Below are positions 1-9,335 of a stretch of 64,000 nt of DNA, one piece after another. Source of the DNA: Flavobacterium alvei (GTDB taxonomy: Bacteria; Bacteroidota; Bacteroidia; Flavobacteriales; Flavobacteriaceae); the NCBI RefSeq assembly GCF_002920895.1, contig NZ_PQVG01000001.1, positions 678,950 to 742,949 on the forward strand, given 5' to 3'. Every line of letters begins with the position of its first letter. Within the stretch, counting starts at the first letter, position 1. The position numbers were made by a program, and so were the translations under genes. The notes beneath the pieces were generated by a model. That model was not told where the DNA came from. It searched no databases and saw only the letters and a program-made list of their open reading frames with translations.

Positions 1-1250
1 GTTTGCAACAATGCCCAATGCAATAAATTATCCAATAAACTGTAGGCTCCGTTAGCAATACCGCTGTTTTGAATGATTAATTGGTTCAGTTCATCGTAAT
101 TCTTGGTTTCGAGCGTTGCCGATAGTTTGGCGTTACTGGTTTTTAAGGCATTTACCGAGGAACGCAAATCGTGGCTTACGATAGAAAAAAGTTGGTCTTT
201 AGTGGCGTTGAGTTCGTCGAGTTTGTTTTTTTGAAGCAGAATAATTTTGGCGTTTTTTACTTTTTGTGCATAAAAATAAATACCAGCTGTTAATAATAAC
301 AATAAACTGATTGCTGAGAAAAACAACCAATTTCGTTGACTATTTTTAAGCCTATTTTCTACCTCAAGTACTTTGATTTGCTTTTGCTTTTGAGCTACCG
401 CAAACTTTTTCTCAAAATCAGCTACTGCCCATACTTTGTTTTGATCATTGAGGGAATCTTTCCATTGCTCGGATTCTTTTCTATACACTATAGCTTGTTT
501 GAAATCGCCTCTGTTTTCTTCTACCACAGACATATTTTTTGATGCCCTATATTTTAAGTCAAATCTATTTATTTTATTAGATAAAGAATAGCCTTTTTCG
601 AAATAAGGTATTGCTTGCTTGTCTTTAAATTGAATGTAATATAAATTGGCAATATTGGTATACAAAAGGAAAAGAGATTCTTTATTATTTTCTTTTTCTA
701 ATAGATATTTACTTTTTAATAGATATTTTTCCGCTTTTTCAAATTGATTGAGATGCAAATAACAGACTCCTAAATCAATATAAATGCCCCCTATTTTGAT
801 ACCTTGATTATCTAAATTTGGCCATTTTTCTACTTCATTAAAATAATAAATGGCTTTTTTAAATTCTTTTAATTCTGAAGAAGATTCCCCAAGAACTTTG
901 TTAACTAATGGATAATAAACAAAATTTTTAGTTACTAAATTAAGTTCTTTTTTAGCCTCTTGAAATAATTTTAAATGTCTAAAGGAATTTCCTCTTAAGT
1001 AATGACAATAATCGTCTAATTCTTTGTTTTTACCTGAGTTCAATTGTTTCATACAATAAACTAAAGTAGAATCCCATTTTTGGTTTGTAAAAAAATAGTG
1101 AGCCTTATTGAAGTTTATTTCAGTTCTAAATCTAATAGCGATTTTCTGGAGCGATTTATTAAAAACAGCATTAGTAGCTTCCTCTTGGGAAAATAGAATT
1201 GAAGGAATGATTAAATATAATGAAATTAGAAATAGTTTAAATTTGGTCAT
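1..1250 (-). CDS. TPR-containing sensor histidine kinase (5' part, runs off the window)
   Basis: I translated this directly; the reading frame is open from the ATG at 1250 to the window edge. It begins with a signal peptide (about residues 1-22, ending LFSQ). A long helical region with TPR-like repeats follows (words such as FEKAEKYLLKSK and QAIPYFEKGYSLS). Next come one membrane segment (complement of about 265-340), a short coiled linker and the dimerisation/phosphoacceptor helix FSIVSHDLRSS, with the His codon at about 171-173. The ATPase domain would lie beyond the window. This is the architecture of Bacteroidota hybrid or orphan kinases with periplasmic TPRs. The sensed signal and partner regulator cannot be told from here. 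Confidence 0.9.
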   Translation of the reverse strand, partial: MTKFKLFLISLYLIIPSILFSQEEATNAVFNKSLQKIAIRFRTEINFNKAHYFFTNQKWDSTLVYCMKQLNSGKNKELDDYCHYLRGNSFRHLKLFQEAKKELNLVTKNFVYYPLVNKVLGESSSELKEFKKAIYYFNEVEKWPNLDNQGIKIGGIYIDLGVCYLHLNQFEKAEKYLLKSKYLLEKENNKESLFLLYTNIANLYYIQFKDKQAIPYFEKGYSLSNKINRFDLKYRASKNMSVVEENRGDFKQAIVYRKESEQWKDSLNDQNKVWAVADFEKKFAVAQKQKQIKVLEVENRLKNSQRNWLFFSAISLLLLLTAGIYFYAQKVKNAKIILLQKNKLDELNATKDQLFSIVSHDLRSSVNALKTSNAKLSATLETKNYDELNQLIIQNSGIANGAYSLLDNLLHWALLQ

Positions 1251-1292
1251 TTCAAAGTAAACTTTAGTTTTAAACGAAAGTACTATTAAATA

Positions 1293-1335
1293 ATTACATC
1301 TTTTAATTATTTGTTAGATAATTAAAAGATGTAAT
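1293..1335 (-). terminator. Perfect 18-bp hairpin downstream of the 131-aa gene
   Basis: The arms 1293-1310 and 1318-1335 are exact reverse complements around a 7-nt loop. The hairpin starts 30 bp past the stop of the gene at 1366-1761. It is very AT-rich and has no clean T-run, so it could act as a terminator or as a 3' stabilising structure. Confidence 0.55.
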
Positions 1336-1365
1336 TTCATGTAATCAGTTTAAAAGTTAATTAAA

Positions 1366-1761
1366 TTAACCGCCTACTTCTGTTGATGTTCCTCTCGATG
1401 TTTCAGGATCTAAGTTTATCATATAAGACATTACATTTGTAATATTCCCTACTGTGTCTGAAGTGTAATCTACTTCTATGTAATACACATCGCAGGTTTC
1501 TGGAGTAACTTCTGAGAAATCATAGTCGTAGTTCATCGTCAAAGTATTCCCTGATTCTGTTGGTTCTTCAACTATTGGAGGAACAACATCGTCTGAATTC
1601 ATATACAAAGTTGCCCTAATTTTTAGCGTCAATACGCCTCCTTCGGGAGTGTAGAATTTTGCCGAAACTAAAGGAGCTACAGGATATTTTACTGTTTCAG
1701 GACTTGAGAAAGTAAAAACCTGAGTGTTGATTTTCGTGTTTTGGATAACTTTAAATGCCAT
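1366..1761 (-). CDS. Hypothetical protein, 131 aa
   Basis: I do not recognise this protein. It is acidic, rich in Thr, Val and Tyr, and has no signal peptide, membrane helix or cysteine-rich motif. Only one Cys is seen, in the segment PETCDVYYIEVDYTS. The alternating hydrophobic pattern suggests an all-beta fold. The C-terminus is polar and Gly-rich (TSTEVGG). It stands alone between the kinase gene and pnp, has its own downstream hairpin, and is preceded by an AT-rich spacer of about 100 bp. Codon use looks like that of its neighbours, so it is probably a real gene of unknown role. Confidence 0.65.
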   Translation of the reverse strand: MAFKVIQNTKINTQVFTFSSPETVKYPVAPLVSAKFYTPEGGVLTLKIRATLYMNSDDVVPPIVEEPTESGNTLTMNYDYDFSEVTPETCDVYYIEVDYTSDTVGNITNVMSYMINLDPETSRGTSTEVGG

Positions 1762-1863
1762 AATAAAATTTCTATTTAAGATTGATAAGGTAAAGATTTT
1801 TTTTAATAATGTATAAAATTAGTATTGTTTTTACAATTACTACTACAAAAATATTTTTTTAAC

Positions 1864-1900
1864 AACAAAAAACCCGTTTCAAATGAATGAAACGGGTTTT
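1864..1900 (-). terminator. Rho-independent terminator of pnp
   Basis: The arms 1869-1880 and 1889-1900 form a 12-bp GC-containing stem. On the minus strand it is followed by a T-rich tail, about 35 bp after the pnp stop. Confidence 0.85.
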
Positions 1901-1934
1901 CCTATAAATGAACCTTTAGTAAACTAAGATTTGA

Positions 1935-4070
1935 TTACTCTTTTTTTTCCTCACGTGGAGGTCTTTGCAAAAGTGCTTTTCTAGATACTTTTTCTTTTCT
2001 AGTTTTTGGATCAAGACCAAGGTATTTCACTTGGAAAACATCACCCATATTCACTACATCCGAAACGTTTTCTGTGCGTTCCCAAGCCAATTCTGAAACG
2101 TGAAGTAATACTTCGTTTCCTGGAGCGGCTGTATATTCTACAACTGCACCAAAATCTAGCATTTTGATTACTTTCACTTCATAAGCTTCGCCCATTTGTG
2201 GTTTGAAAGTGATGGATTGGATTTTGGCCAAAACTGCTTCAATTCCAGCAGGATCAGTTCCAAGGATTTCGATAACTCCTTGCTCATCTACTTCGTTGAT
2301 TACGATGGTTGTTCCAGTAGCTTTTTGCAATTCTTGAATTACTTTTCCGCCAGGTCCAATCAAAGCACCAATGTAGTTGCCAGGAATTGTTCTTGTAATA
2401 ATTTTTGGAGCATAAGCTTTAACATCTGCTTTAGGAGCTGCCAAAGTATCTGTGATTTTTCCAAGAATGTGCAAACGACCTTCACGAGCTTGAGCCAAAG
2501 CCTCTTCCATAATGTTGTATTTCAATCCTTCGATTTTAATATCCATTTGGCAAGCAGTGATTCCGTCAGCCGTTCCAGTTACTTTAAAGTCCATATCTCC
2601 TAAGTGATCTTCGTCACCTAAAATATCAGACAATACAGCAAAACGATCTCCGTCTGTAATCAATCCCATTGCAATTCCAGAAACTGGTTTTATCATTTGA
2701 ATTCCAGCATCCATTAAGGCTAAAGTACCTGCACAAACTGTTGCCATAGAAGACGAACCATTTGACTCTAATACTTCAGATACAATACGAATTGTATAAG
2801 GACAATCAGCAGGAATCATGTTTTTCAAAGCTCTTTGAGCCAAGTTTCCGTGACCTACTTCTCTTCTTGAAGTTCCTCTAAGTGGTTTTGCTTCTCCTGT
2901 AGAAAATGGAGGGAAATTATAATGCAAATAGAATTTTTCTTCGCCTTGTTCAGATGGAGAATCTATTTGGTTCGCTTCTCTAGAAGTTCCTAAAGTGGCT
3001 GTAGCCAAGGCTTGAGTTTCTCCACGTGTAAAAATTGACGAACCGTGAACCGAAGGCAAATAATCTACCTCAGCCCAGATTGGTCTGATTTCGGTAGTTT
3101 TTCTTCCGTCAAGACGTAAACCTAAATCAAGAATTACGTTACGAACCGCTTCTTTATTGGTTTTATAGAAATATTTACCCACTAAATCTCCGTTTTCAGC
3201 TAATTCTTCGGCAGTAAACAAAGCTTTAACTTCTTCTTTTACAGCATCAAATGCAGCAGAGCGCTCGTGTTTTCCAGAACCCACTTTTGCAATTGCATAG
3301 ATTTTATCATAAGCCGCAGCTTTTACTTTAGCGTAAATAGCTTGGTCTTCTTTTTCTAATTCGTATGTTCTTGTCTCTTTTTTTCCAACTTGTGCTACCA
3401 ATCTTTCTTGAGCAACAATTTGAACTTTAATTGCTTCGTGAGCAAATTTAATGGCTTCCACCATTTCCAATTCTGAAATTTCTTTCATCTCTCCTTCTAC
3501 CATTGCAATAGAATCTGTAGAAGCACCAATCATCATATCAATGTCTGATAATTCTAATTGAGCGCGACTTGGATTGATAATGAATTTTCCATCTACACGG
3601 GCTACACGCACTTCTGAAATCAAAGTAGAAAAAGGAAGGTCAGAAATAGCAAGAGCTGCTGATGCGGCTAAACCTGCTAATGCGTCTGGCATTACGTTTT
3701 CGTCGTGAGACATTAACTGAATCATCACTTGTGTTTCGGCGTGGTAATCATCTGGGAAAAGCGGACGCAAAACACGATCCACTAATCTCATGGTCAATAC
3801 TTCGCCATCTGTAGGTCTTGCTTCTCTCTTGAAAAATCCACCAGGGAAACGCCCTGCAGCTGCAAATTTTTCACGATAATCTACCGTAAGAGGCAAGAAA
3901 TCCACTCCTGGACTTGCTTTTCGGGCCGATACTACTGTTGCAAGCAACATGGCATTACCCATTTGAACTACTACTGAACCGTCGGCTTGTTTGGCCAATT
4001 TTCCGGTCTCGATTGAGATGCTTCTGCCATCTCCTAAATCGATAATTTCTTTTGAAACTTTTGGAATCAT
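1935..4070 (-). CDS. pnp: Polyribonucleotide nucleotidyltransferase (PNPase)
   Basis: PNPase is a phosphorolytic 3'-5' exoribonuclease that degrades mRNA in the cytoplasm. At 711 residues it has the usual bacterial length. Two RNase PH domains (about residues 10-145 and 320-560) flank the helical linker. A KH domain carries the GPGGKVI loop near residue 580, and an S1 domain (about 630-700) contains the words [20 protein letters not shown]. The tail is short and charged (PPREEKKE). It lies downstream of rpsO on the same strand, the conserved bacterial order. A terminator-like hairpin sits in the 158-bp gap, so read-through or a separate promoter is needed. Confidence 0.98.
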   Translation of the reverse strand: MIPKVSKEIIDLGDGRSISIETGKLAKQADGSVVVQMGNAMLLATVVSARKASPGVDFLPLTVDYREKFAAAGRFPGGFFKREARPTDGEVLTMRLVDRVLRPLFPDDYHAETQVMIQLMSHDENVMPDALAGLAASAALAISDLPFSTLISEVRVARVDGKFIINPSRAQLELSDIDMMIGASTDSIAMVEGEMKEISELEMVEAIKFAHEAIKVQIVAQERLVAQVGKKETRTYELEKEDQAIYAKVKAAAYDKIYAIAKVGSGKHERSAAFDAVKEEVKALFTAEELAENGDLVGKYFYKTNKEAVRNVILDLGLRLDGRKTTEIRPIWAEVDYLPSVHGSSIFTRGETQALATATLGTSREANQIDSPSEQGEEKFYLHYNFPPFSTGEAKPLRGTSRREVGHGNLAQRALKNMIPADCPYTIRIVSEVLESNGSSSMATVCAGTLALMDAGIQMIKPVSGIAMGLITDGDRFAVLSDILGDEDHLGDMDFKVTGTADGITACQMDIKIEGLKYNIMEEALAQAREGRLHILGKITDTLAAPKADVKAYAPKIITRTIPGNYIGALIGPGGKVIQELQKATGTTIVINEVDEQGVIEILGTDPAGIEAVLAKIQSITFKPQMGEAYEVKVIKMLDFGAVVEYTAAPGNEVLLHVSELAWERTENVSDVVNMGDVFQVKYLGLDPKTRKEKVSRKALLQRPPREEKKE

Positions 4071-4195
4071 ACTTTTTCCTTTTTTAATTTTACATTGGTT
4101 TTCCTGCCTGTAAGCAGAATAGTTGTGTTGTTGTAGTTGTTGTGTTCCAATGAAAAACCAAACTTTTTATCTTTTAATCTGTATTCTAAAAACAA

Positions 4196-4219
4196 AAAGA
4201 GGCACTTGCGCACCTCTTT
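4196..4219 (-). terminator. Terminator/attenuator between rpsO and pnp
   Basis: The stem AAAGAGG/CCTCTTT begins 10 bp after the rpsO stop and is followed on the minus strand by a T-rich run. It probably ends most rpsO transcripts or lowers read-through into pnp. Confidence 0.75.
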
Positions 4220-4228
4220 ATATATTGA

Positions 4229-4498
4229 TTATTTTCTAATACCCAATACTTTGATAATCTCACGATACCTGTTGATTTCTTTCTTTTTCAAGTAATCTAA
4301 CAAAGCTCTTCTTTTACCTACTAATAGTACCAATGAACGCTCTGTGTTGTAATCGTGACGATTTTTTTTCAAGTGCTCAGTAAGGTGCGTAATTCTGTGG
4401 GTGAATAGTGCGATTTGTCCTTCTGCAGATCCTGTGTTTTCTGCTTTTCCTCCGTGCTTAGCGAAGATTTCTTCTTTAACTTCTTTCGTTAAATACAT
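4229..4498 (-). CDS. rpsO: 30S ribosomal protein S15
   Basis: S15 is a primary binder of the 16S rRNA central domain. The 89 residues match the family length. Family features are visible: the GSAEGQIALFTHRITHLTEHLK helix region, the HxxDYxxxRSLxxLVGKRRxLLDYLK core, and a C-terminal YREIIKVLGIRK. The initiator is the ATG at 4498, downstream of a canonical Bacteroidota promoter. It is the first gene of the rpsO-pnp pair. Confidence 0.98.
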   Translation of the reverse strand: MYLTKEVKEEIFAKHGGKAENTGSAEGQIALFTHRITHLTEHLKKNRHDYNTERSLVLLVGKRRALLDYLKKKEINRYREIIKVLGIRK

Positions 4499-4554
4499 GC
4501 TAATATTATTTAAATGATTGTTATGTATGAATCAAGATTTTCTTAATTCGTGCG

Positions 4555-4585
4555 CAAAGGTAGTTTTTATTTTTTGATTAGCAAA
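4555..4585 (-). promoter_or_regulatory. Canonical Bacteroidota promoter of rpsO
   Basis: On the minus strand the -33 element TTTG (4582-4585) and the -7 element TACCTTTG (4555-4562) are separated by exactly 19 nt. This is the textbook Flavobacterium arrangement, about 57 bp upstream of the rpsO start. Confidence 0.85.
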
Positions 4586-4644
4586 GGAGTCTGGAAATTT
4601 AAATTACTTTTAGAATCTCTTCCGCATCATTATGTTTCGAAATC

Positions 4645-5592
4645 CTACTCCATTGGCTGAATAGCAATTGGCAACGAAAAGGTACATCTTACTTTTATTC
4701 CTCGGATTTCTCCTGGAGCAAAATTGGTATAAGACGAAACGACTCTTAACGCTTCTTCATCGGCACCATAACCAATGCCTTTTATGATTTCTGGATTGAT
4801 TATTTGCCCTTCTTTATCAACTATAAACTTCAAAAAGATCTTGCCTCCTACTCCTTTTGGCATATTGGGTATCTTAAATTTTTTGGATACGTGTTTATAA
4901 AAATCTTCATATCCTTTTTTGGGCACCGGTCTAATTTCTACCACTTTGTAATTGCGGGAAACTTTATCCGAATCGACACTTACTCCTGAAATAAGTTTTT
5001 GATTTTCGTAATTTTCGCTAAAGGTATATCCCATTTTTTGGTCGCTACCTTGCCAAAGACCGTCTTTGTAACCCTCTTTTACTTTTCCTGAAGCAAAGAA
5101 AAATTCTGAAACTTCTTCATAATCTCCATTTCCGTCAATAACGGTTTGCTCATTTTTAGAATTCCAAAATTGCACTACTTTTAATGTTCCAAAAAATGTT
5201 TTTTCGTCCTCGATGTATTCTCCTTCGAGCTTTTTGTTTCCGTTTTCATACCATTCGGCACACTTTCCGTTGGGGCTAGATTTTACATAATGGGTCACGG
5301 CTTTTTTATATCCGTTTTCGTAGTAAAAAGTAAACTCCCCTTCCTTAGAATTGCCATCTTTGGTTTTTGAGGTTCCTTCCATTTGCAAAACACCCGATTT
5401 GTAGTAATCATTTATCACATACAAGTCTTTTTCTGAATAATAATCTTTGACTATTCGATAGTATTTATAATTTTCGGAGGTGGTTTCACTCCAAGTAGAA
5501 TCTAAATACACCTTCCTGTCTATTGAAGCCGATTGAGAAAAACAAACCTTTGGAACAAGTAGGAATAACAACGAAATAAATAGTCCTTTCAT
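4645..5592 (-). CDS. MORN-like repeat protein with TonB C-terminal domain (paralogue 3 of 3)
   Basis: This is an exported protein of unknown specific role. I start it at ATG 5592, because MKGLFISLLFLLVPKVCFSQ is a clean signal peptide. The longer frame, up to 5655, would run into the preceding gene. The middle (about residues 60-160) holds YwqK/MORN-like repeats of the form YYKSGVLQMEGTSKTKDGNS and WYENGNKKLEGEY. The last 80 residues resemble a TonB C-terminal domain (GGKIFLKFIVDKEGQIINPEIIKGIGYG). It is third in a co-directional run of paralogues, 43 bp after the preceding gene. Transmembrane anchoring typical of TonB is absent, so a classical energy-transducer role is doubtful. Confidence 0.9.
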   Translation of the reverse strand: MKGLFISLLFLLVPKVCFSQSASIDRKVYLDSTWSETTSENYKYYRIVKDYYSEKDLYVINDYYKSGVLQMEGTSKTKDGNSKEGEFTFYYENGYKKAVTHYVKSSPNGKCAEWYENGNKKLEGEYIEDEKTFFGTLKVVQFWNSKNEQTVIDGNGDYEEVSEFFFASGKVKEGYKDGLWQGSDQKMGYTFSENYENQKLISGVSVDSDKVSRNYKVVEIRPVPKKGYEDFYKHVSKKFKIPNMPKGVGGKIFLKFIVDKEGQIINPEIIKGIGYGADEEALRVVSSYTNFAPGEIRGIKVRCTFSLPIAIQPME

Positions 5593-5635
5593 AAGATGGT
5601 TTTTGATTTTTAAAAAGATGTAATCGTGTATTATT

Positions 5636-6601
5636 TTAATTAGAATTAATGGCAATTGGCATCGAAAAAGTACATCTTACTTTTCTTCCTCTTTGTTCTC
5701 CTGGAATCCAGTTTTCACATTTTTTTAAAACCCTTAGTGCTTCTTCACCAGTTCCATAGCCAAGGTCTCTTAAAACTTTTGGATCTATAATCCTTCCGTC
5801 TTTATCGATTACAAATGTAACATAAACTTTACCACTAAGTCCTTGTACCGAAGGGGTTCTATAATTTTTGGCGATATATTTATAAAAATTTCCCATTCCT
5901 CCTTTTGGCTCAGGTCTAATTTCTAATTCTGTATAGTTGTTAATTATTTTGTTTTCCCCCCAACTTTCACCTGAAATCAATTTGCCTTCCTTGAAGTTTT
6001 CTTTATAAGTCCAGTTTGCTTTTTTAGAATAACTTTCCCAAACTCCTTCTTTGAATCCATTTTTTATTTCTCCTTTTGAAGATTCATCGTCTTCATTGTC
6101 TTCAAAAAAACCATTCCCGTCAACCACTTTTTGCACACCATTAATGTCCCAAAATTGATTCATTTTAAGTTGTGTATTCCCTTTTTTATCCATTACAATA
6201 TTTTCGCCTTCTAGCTTTTTAGTACCATTTTCATACCATTCAACATCTTTACCGCTGACATTACCATTGATATAATTAGTTACTGCTTTTATTAAACCAT
6301 TTTTATGATAATAGGACACTTCTCCTTCGTATGAATAACCATTACTAGTTTTTGAAGTTCCTTCCATTCGTAGAACCCCCGTTCGATAATATTCCTGAAC
6401 CGCATAACTATCTTTTCTTAATTTACCATTTTTAACCACTCGAATATAAGCATAGTCCTTTGAATTTGTCCCTATATTTGTTGAGTCGAGATACACTAAT
6501 CCGTCATCAGGCGAAAGAATTAATTCGTTGGTTTTAGCAACTTGCGAAAAACCCATTTTGGGAAGAAGCAGAAATAATAATGCAAATAGAAATGGTTTCA
6601 T
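5636..6601 (-). CDS. MORN-like repeat protein with TonB C-terminal domain (paralogue 2 of 3)
   Basis: The protein has 321 residues and the same plan as its two neighbours. A signal peptide (MKPFLFALLFLLLPKMGFSQ) is followed by YwqK-type repeats (EYYRTGVLRMEGTSKT, YYHKNGLIKAVTNY, WYENGTKKLEGE). A TonB C-terminal domain ends RGRKVRCTFSMPIAI. It is closest to the upstream paralogue (6638-7612), with shared blocks such as DGNGFFEDN and SGESWGENK. The 36-bp gap and the common strand suggest an operon. The domain pair fits a periplasmic or outer-membrane-associated protein, but no function is established. Confidence 0.9.
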   Translation of the reverse strand: MKPFLFALLFLLLPKMGFSQVAKTNELILSPDDGLVYLDSTNIGTNSKDYAYIRVVKNGKLRKDSYAVQEYYRTGVLRMEGTSKTSNGYSYEGEVSYYHKNGLIKAVTNYINGNVSGKDVEWYENGTKKLEGENIVMDKKGNTQLKMNQFWDINGVQKVVDGNGFFEDNEDDESSKGEIKNGFKEGVWESYSKKANWTYKENFKEGKLISGESWGENKIINNYTELEIRPEPKGGMGNFYKYIAKNYRTPSVQGLSGKVYVTFVIDKDGRIIDPKVLRDLGYGTGEEALRVLKKCENWIPGEQRGRKVRCTFSMPIAINSN

Positions 6602-6637
6602 ATAATGGTTTTGATTTAGAAAATTACTTGAATTATT

Positions 6638-7612
6638 TTAATTTGATCCTTTAATAGCAATTGGTAGTGAATAGATAAACTTTACTTTTTGCCCTCTATA
6701 TTCGGCTGGTCTAAAACCATCATAATTTGTTAAGATTCGTATAGCCTCTTGACCAGTACCATAACCAATGTCTCTAAGAACTCTAGGCTCAACAACTCTA
6801 CCATCTGTATCAACTATAAACCGAACAAAGACTTTTCCTTTAGCTCCATCAGGCAGTAAATTAGGTAATCTATAATTTTTCCAGATGTATTTGTCAAAAT
6901 CATCCATGTCGATTTTTGGCTTAGGTAAAATTAGAACTTTGGTGTATTTATAAGACACCTTGTTTTCATCCCAACTTTCACCTGAAATTAATTTTCCATC
7001 TTTGTACGTTTCTTTAAAAGTAGATTTTAATTTTAAGAATGAGCCTTCCCAAACCCCTTCTGGAAATCCATTTTTTATTTCTCCTTTTGAGGAGGCATTT
7101 TCTCCTTTATCTTCAAAAAAACCATTGCCGTCAACCACTTTATGCTCACCTTTTTCATCCCAAAATTGGTTTATTTTATGTTGTAAAATGTCTTTTTTTT
7201 CATTCTCAATATATTCTCCTTCTAATCTTTTAGCGCCATTTTCATACCATTGATAATCTTTACCATTTGCACGTCCTTTGACATAATTATACACTGTTTT
7301 TTTAGCGCCATTTTCATAATAATATGTTCGTTCTCCTTCAAATGAGTAGCCATCCTTGGTTCTTGAAGTCCCCTCCATTTCTAACACTCCTGAACGATAG
7401 TAATCAAGAACAACATAACTTTCTTTGTTTAATTTGTAATCTTTGATTAATCTGATATATTTAAAATCCTTTGATTTGGTTTCTAATCGCATAGAGTCTG
7501 TGTAAAGCAATCTATCATTGGGAGAAAGAGCAAATTCCTTATTTCCTAAAACTTGCGAAAAAATCATTTTGGGAAGAAGTAGAAATAATAATGCAAATAA
7601 AATTGGTTTCAT
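6638..7612 (-). CDS. MORN-like repeat protein with TonB C-terminal domain (paralogue 1 of 3)
   Basis: This is the first gene of the three-gene run, with 324 residues. Its signal peptide is nearly identical to that of the next paralogue (MKPILFALLFLLLPKMIFSQ). YwqK/MORN-like units occupy about residues 65-150. The TonB C-terminal domain (GKVFVRFIVDTDGRVVEPRVLRDIGYG) ends in SLPIAIKGSN. The repeated signal peptide and the conserved 3' ends point to tandem gene duplication. A remnant of another gene lies just upstream (7648-7735). Confidence 0.9.
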   Translation of the reverse strand: MKPILFALLFLLLPKMIFSQVLGNKEFALSPNDRLLYTDSMRLETKSKDFKYIRLIKDYKLNKESYVVLDYYRSGVLEMEGTSRTKDGYSFEGERTYYYENGAKKTVYNYVKGRANGKDYQWYENGAKRLEGEYIENEKKDILQHKINQFWDEKGEHKVVDGNGFFEDKGENASSKGEIKNGFPEGVWEGSFLKLKSTFKETYKDGKLISGESWDENKVSYKYTKVLILPKPKIDMDDFDKYIWKNYRLPNLLPDGAKGKVFVRFIVDTDGRVVEPRVLRDIGYGTGQEAIRILTNYDGFRPAEYRGQKVKFIYSLPIAIKGSN

Positions 7613-7647
7613 AAAATGGTTTTGATTATGAAACGAATGTACTACTT

Positions 7648-7735
7648 TTAATACAACCCTGCAACCTCTCCATACACAAATTCCAAAAATCTTTCCTCTT
7701 CTACGGTAAAAGGATTTAGGACGTGGCTGTAAATG
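7648..7735 (-). pseudogene. Remnant: 3' end of a GAF-type methionine sulfoxide reductase gene
   Basis: Read on the minus strand to the TAA at 7648-7650, this encodes YSHVLNPFTVEEERFLEFV and then nine more residues. This matches the last 27 residues of the intact gene at 14063-14518 (DSHVLNPFTEEDERFLEFV followed by QQVATLF-like residues). At DNA level, 7674-7735 and 14091-14152 differ at only about six positions. No upstream part of the gene remains here. The two copies have the same orientation and bracket the photolyase operon. Confidence 0.85.
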
Positions 7736-7747
7736 TTCTCCTATTGA

Positions 7748-7781
7748 TATAAAAAACTTTCTAAGTGATAGGTTTTTTATA
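7748..7781 (-). terminator. Likely terminator of the photolyase operon
   Basis: Perfect 10-bp arms (7748-7757 and 7772-7781) surround a 14-nt loop, about 80 bp after the Cry-DASH stop. The arms contain A6/T6 tracts, so the stem is weak but gives a U-rich end on the minus strand. Confidence 0.5.
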
Positions 7782-7859
7782 CATCAAGTATTTTATAAAA
7801 TGGCTAACAAAACGGGTTAATTGTAAAAAAGCATTAATTTTAGCACTTATAGTTGTGAT

Positions 7860-9149
7860 TTATTGCAACCACAATTTTCTAAACTCCATTTTTTTATCAT
7901 AATCACTCGCTTGTTTTTCGATATTAAAATACCGATGTCCACGAGGATCATTGCCCACTCCAGCCAAATAAGCCCAATTGCCCCAATTGCTGCACACATC
8001 ATAATCAATCAATTGTTCTTCAAAATAAGCGGCTCCCCAACGCCAATCCATATTCAATTCATTACAGAAATAACTCGCCACATTTTGACGTCCACGGTTA
8101 CTCATAAAACCAGTTTGCTTTAATTCGATCATATTGGCATTGATAAAATCAGAGTTAGTGGTTCCGTTTATCCATTGAGAAAGCAACTTTTCGTTCAAGG
8201 ATTTTGAGTTTATTTTTTCGGATTTGATACCTTCATTCAAAAAGAATTTGGTTTGGTATTTTTTAAACATAAATCTGAAAAAATCCCTCCACAACAATTC
8301 GAAAACCAACCAATAAGTAGATTCGTTGGCACCAAATTGTGATTCGTATTTTTTAATTTCAGCATAAATGAATCGAGGCGAAATACAGCCCATAGCCAGC
8401 CAAGCCGAAAATTTAGACGAATAATCGGTACCCACCATTTTGTTTCGGGTTTCTTTGTAACTAGACAAGCATTGGGTGTCAAAAAAATAATGTTTTAGTC
8501 TTTTTAACGCCTCTGTTTCACCACCTTTGAAAACTATTGCGGCTCTTGAATCGATTTTGGTTTTCTTTAAACCCAACTCCTTTAAACTAGGTAATTTCAA
8601 TTCAGGCAGTGTTGGTGAGTTGATTTTATTTGGGCTGTCAAATGGTTTTCGAATCGTAGCATCTTGTTCGGTTTTCTTTCTAAAATTAGTAAAATCATCG
8701 GGAATATTTTTTATTGAAAACGGCAAGTCTTTGGCGTGATAAAGGGTGCTCGTGCTAACCGTTTCTAATTCGCATCGCAATTTGAACAAGGCTTCACGAA
8801 CCAAATCCTCGGTTTTATGCTCTTCAAAAGCGACTTCTCGTTTGGCAAAAACTTTTTGCGCTCTAAATTGTTGAACCAATTTAGGAATTTCAACTTCGGG
8901 TTTGCCTTTTACAACCACCAATCTCGACCCCAAAGCTCTTAGGTTTTTATCTAAATCGGTTAACGATTCGAGTAAAAATTGTGCTCTAAAAGAACCTGTT
9001 TTCTTGAATCCATAAACCGTAGTTTCAAAATGAGCATCGTCCAAACAATACACCGGAACAATTTGCTCGCTTTGTGTTATGGCCTTAGTCAGGGTTTCGT
9101 TATCGGCTATTCTTAAATCAGTTTTGAACCAAACTATAGTTGTTTTCAT
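7860..9149 (-). CDS. Cryptochrome DASH
   Basis: This is a FAD blue-light photoreceptor/photolyase of the Cry-DASH branch, a family known to repair cyclobutane dimers mainly in single-stranded DNA. The N-terminal photolyase domain starts TTIVWFKTDLRIADNETL. The C-terminal FAD domain has LVFELLWRDFFRFM, GFMSNRGRQNVASYF, WRWGAAYFEEQLIDYDVCSNWGNW and GVGNDPRGHRYFN, which are Cry-DASH hallmarks. At 429 residues it is typical of bacterial forms without long tails. It is the last gene of the operon, 186 bp after the Fe-S photolyase across a repeat-filled spacer. Confidence 0.95.
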   Translation of the reverse strand: MKTTIVWFKTDLRIADNETLTKAITQSEQIVPVYCLDDAHFETTVYGFKKTGSFRAQFLLESLTDLDKNLRALGSRLVVVKGKPEVEIPKLVQQFRAQKVFAKREVAFEEHKTEDLVREALFKLRCELETVSTSTLYHAKDLPFSIKNIPDDFTNFRKKTEQDATIRKPFDSPNKINSPTLPELKLPSLKELGLKKTKIDSRAAIVFKGGETEALKRLKHYFFDTQCLSSYKETRNKMVGTDYSSKFSAWLAMGCISPRFIYAEIKKYESQFGANESTYWLVFELLWRDFFRFMFKKYQTKFFLNEGIKSEKINSKSLNEKLLSQWINGTTNSDFINANMIELKQTGFMSNRGRQNVASYFCNELNMDWRWGAAYFEEQLIDYDVCSNWGNWAYLAGVGNDPRGHRYFNIEKQASDYDKKMEFRKLWLQ

Positions 9150-9157
9150 TTTTTTGA

Positions 9158-9328
9158 GTTTCAGGTTTCAAGTTTAATTCCTCGAAGTTTTGATTCGATT
9201 TGTTTTTTTGCCACAGATTTCCACAGATTTATTTATATAAATATGTGTAATTTGAATTTGCTAACTCCTTAGTGGCTATACCCAGAGGCCGTTTAATGTT
9301 CCGCAACTTGAAACCTTAAACTTGAAAC
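9158..9328. repeat. Imperfect long inverted repeat filling the spacer
   Basis: The word GTTTCAGGTTTCAAGTTTAA at 9158-9177 is mirrored by a reverse-complement-like word at 9308-9328. Between them lie CCACAGATTT motifs (9215-9231) and an apparently non-coding stretch. The whole 186-bp spacer between two photolyase genes can therefore fold into one large imperfect hairpin. Confidence 0.55.
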
Positions 9329-9335
9329 TGTTTTT

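Noticed and set aside
2196..2603. Open frame of 135 codons on the plus strand
   Set aside because: It lies wholly antisense to pnp; composition and lack of family features mark it as a shadow.
7613..7859. Possible riboswitch or leader upstream of the MORN/TonB genes
   Set aside because: The structured parts are better explained by the gene remnant at 7648-7735 and the operon terminator at 7748-7781.
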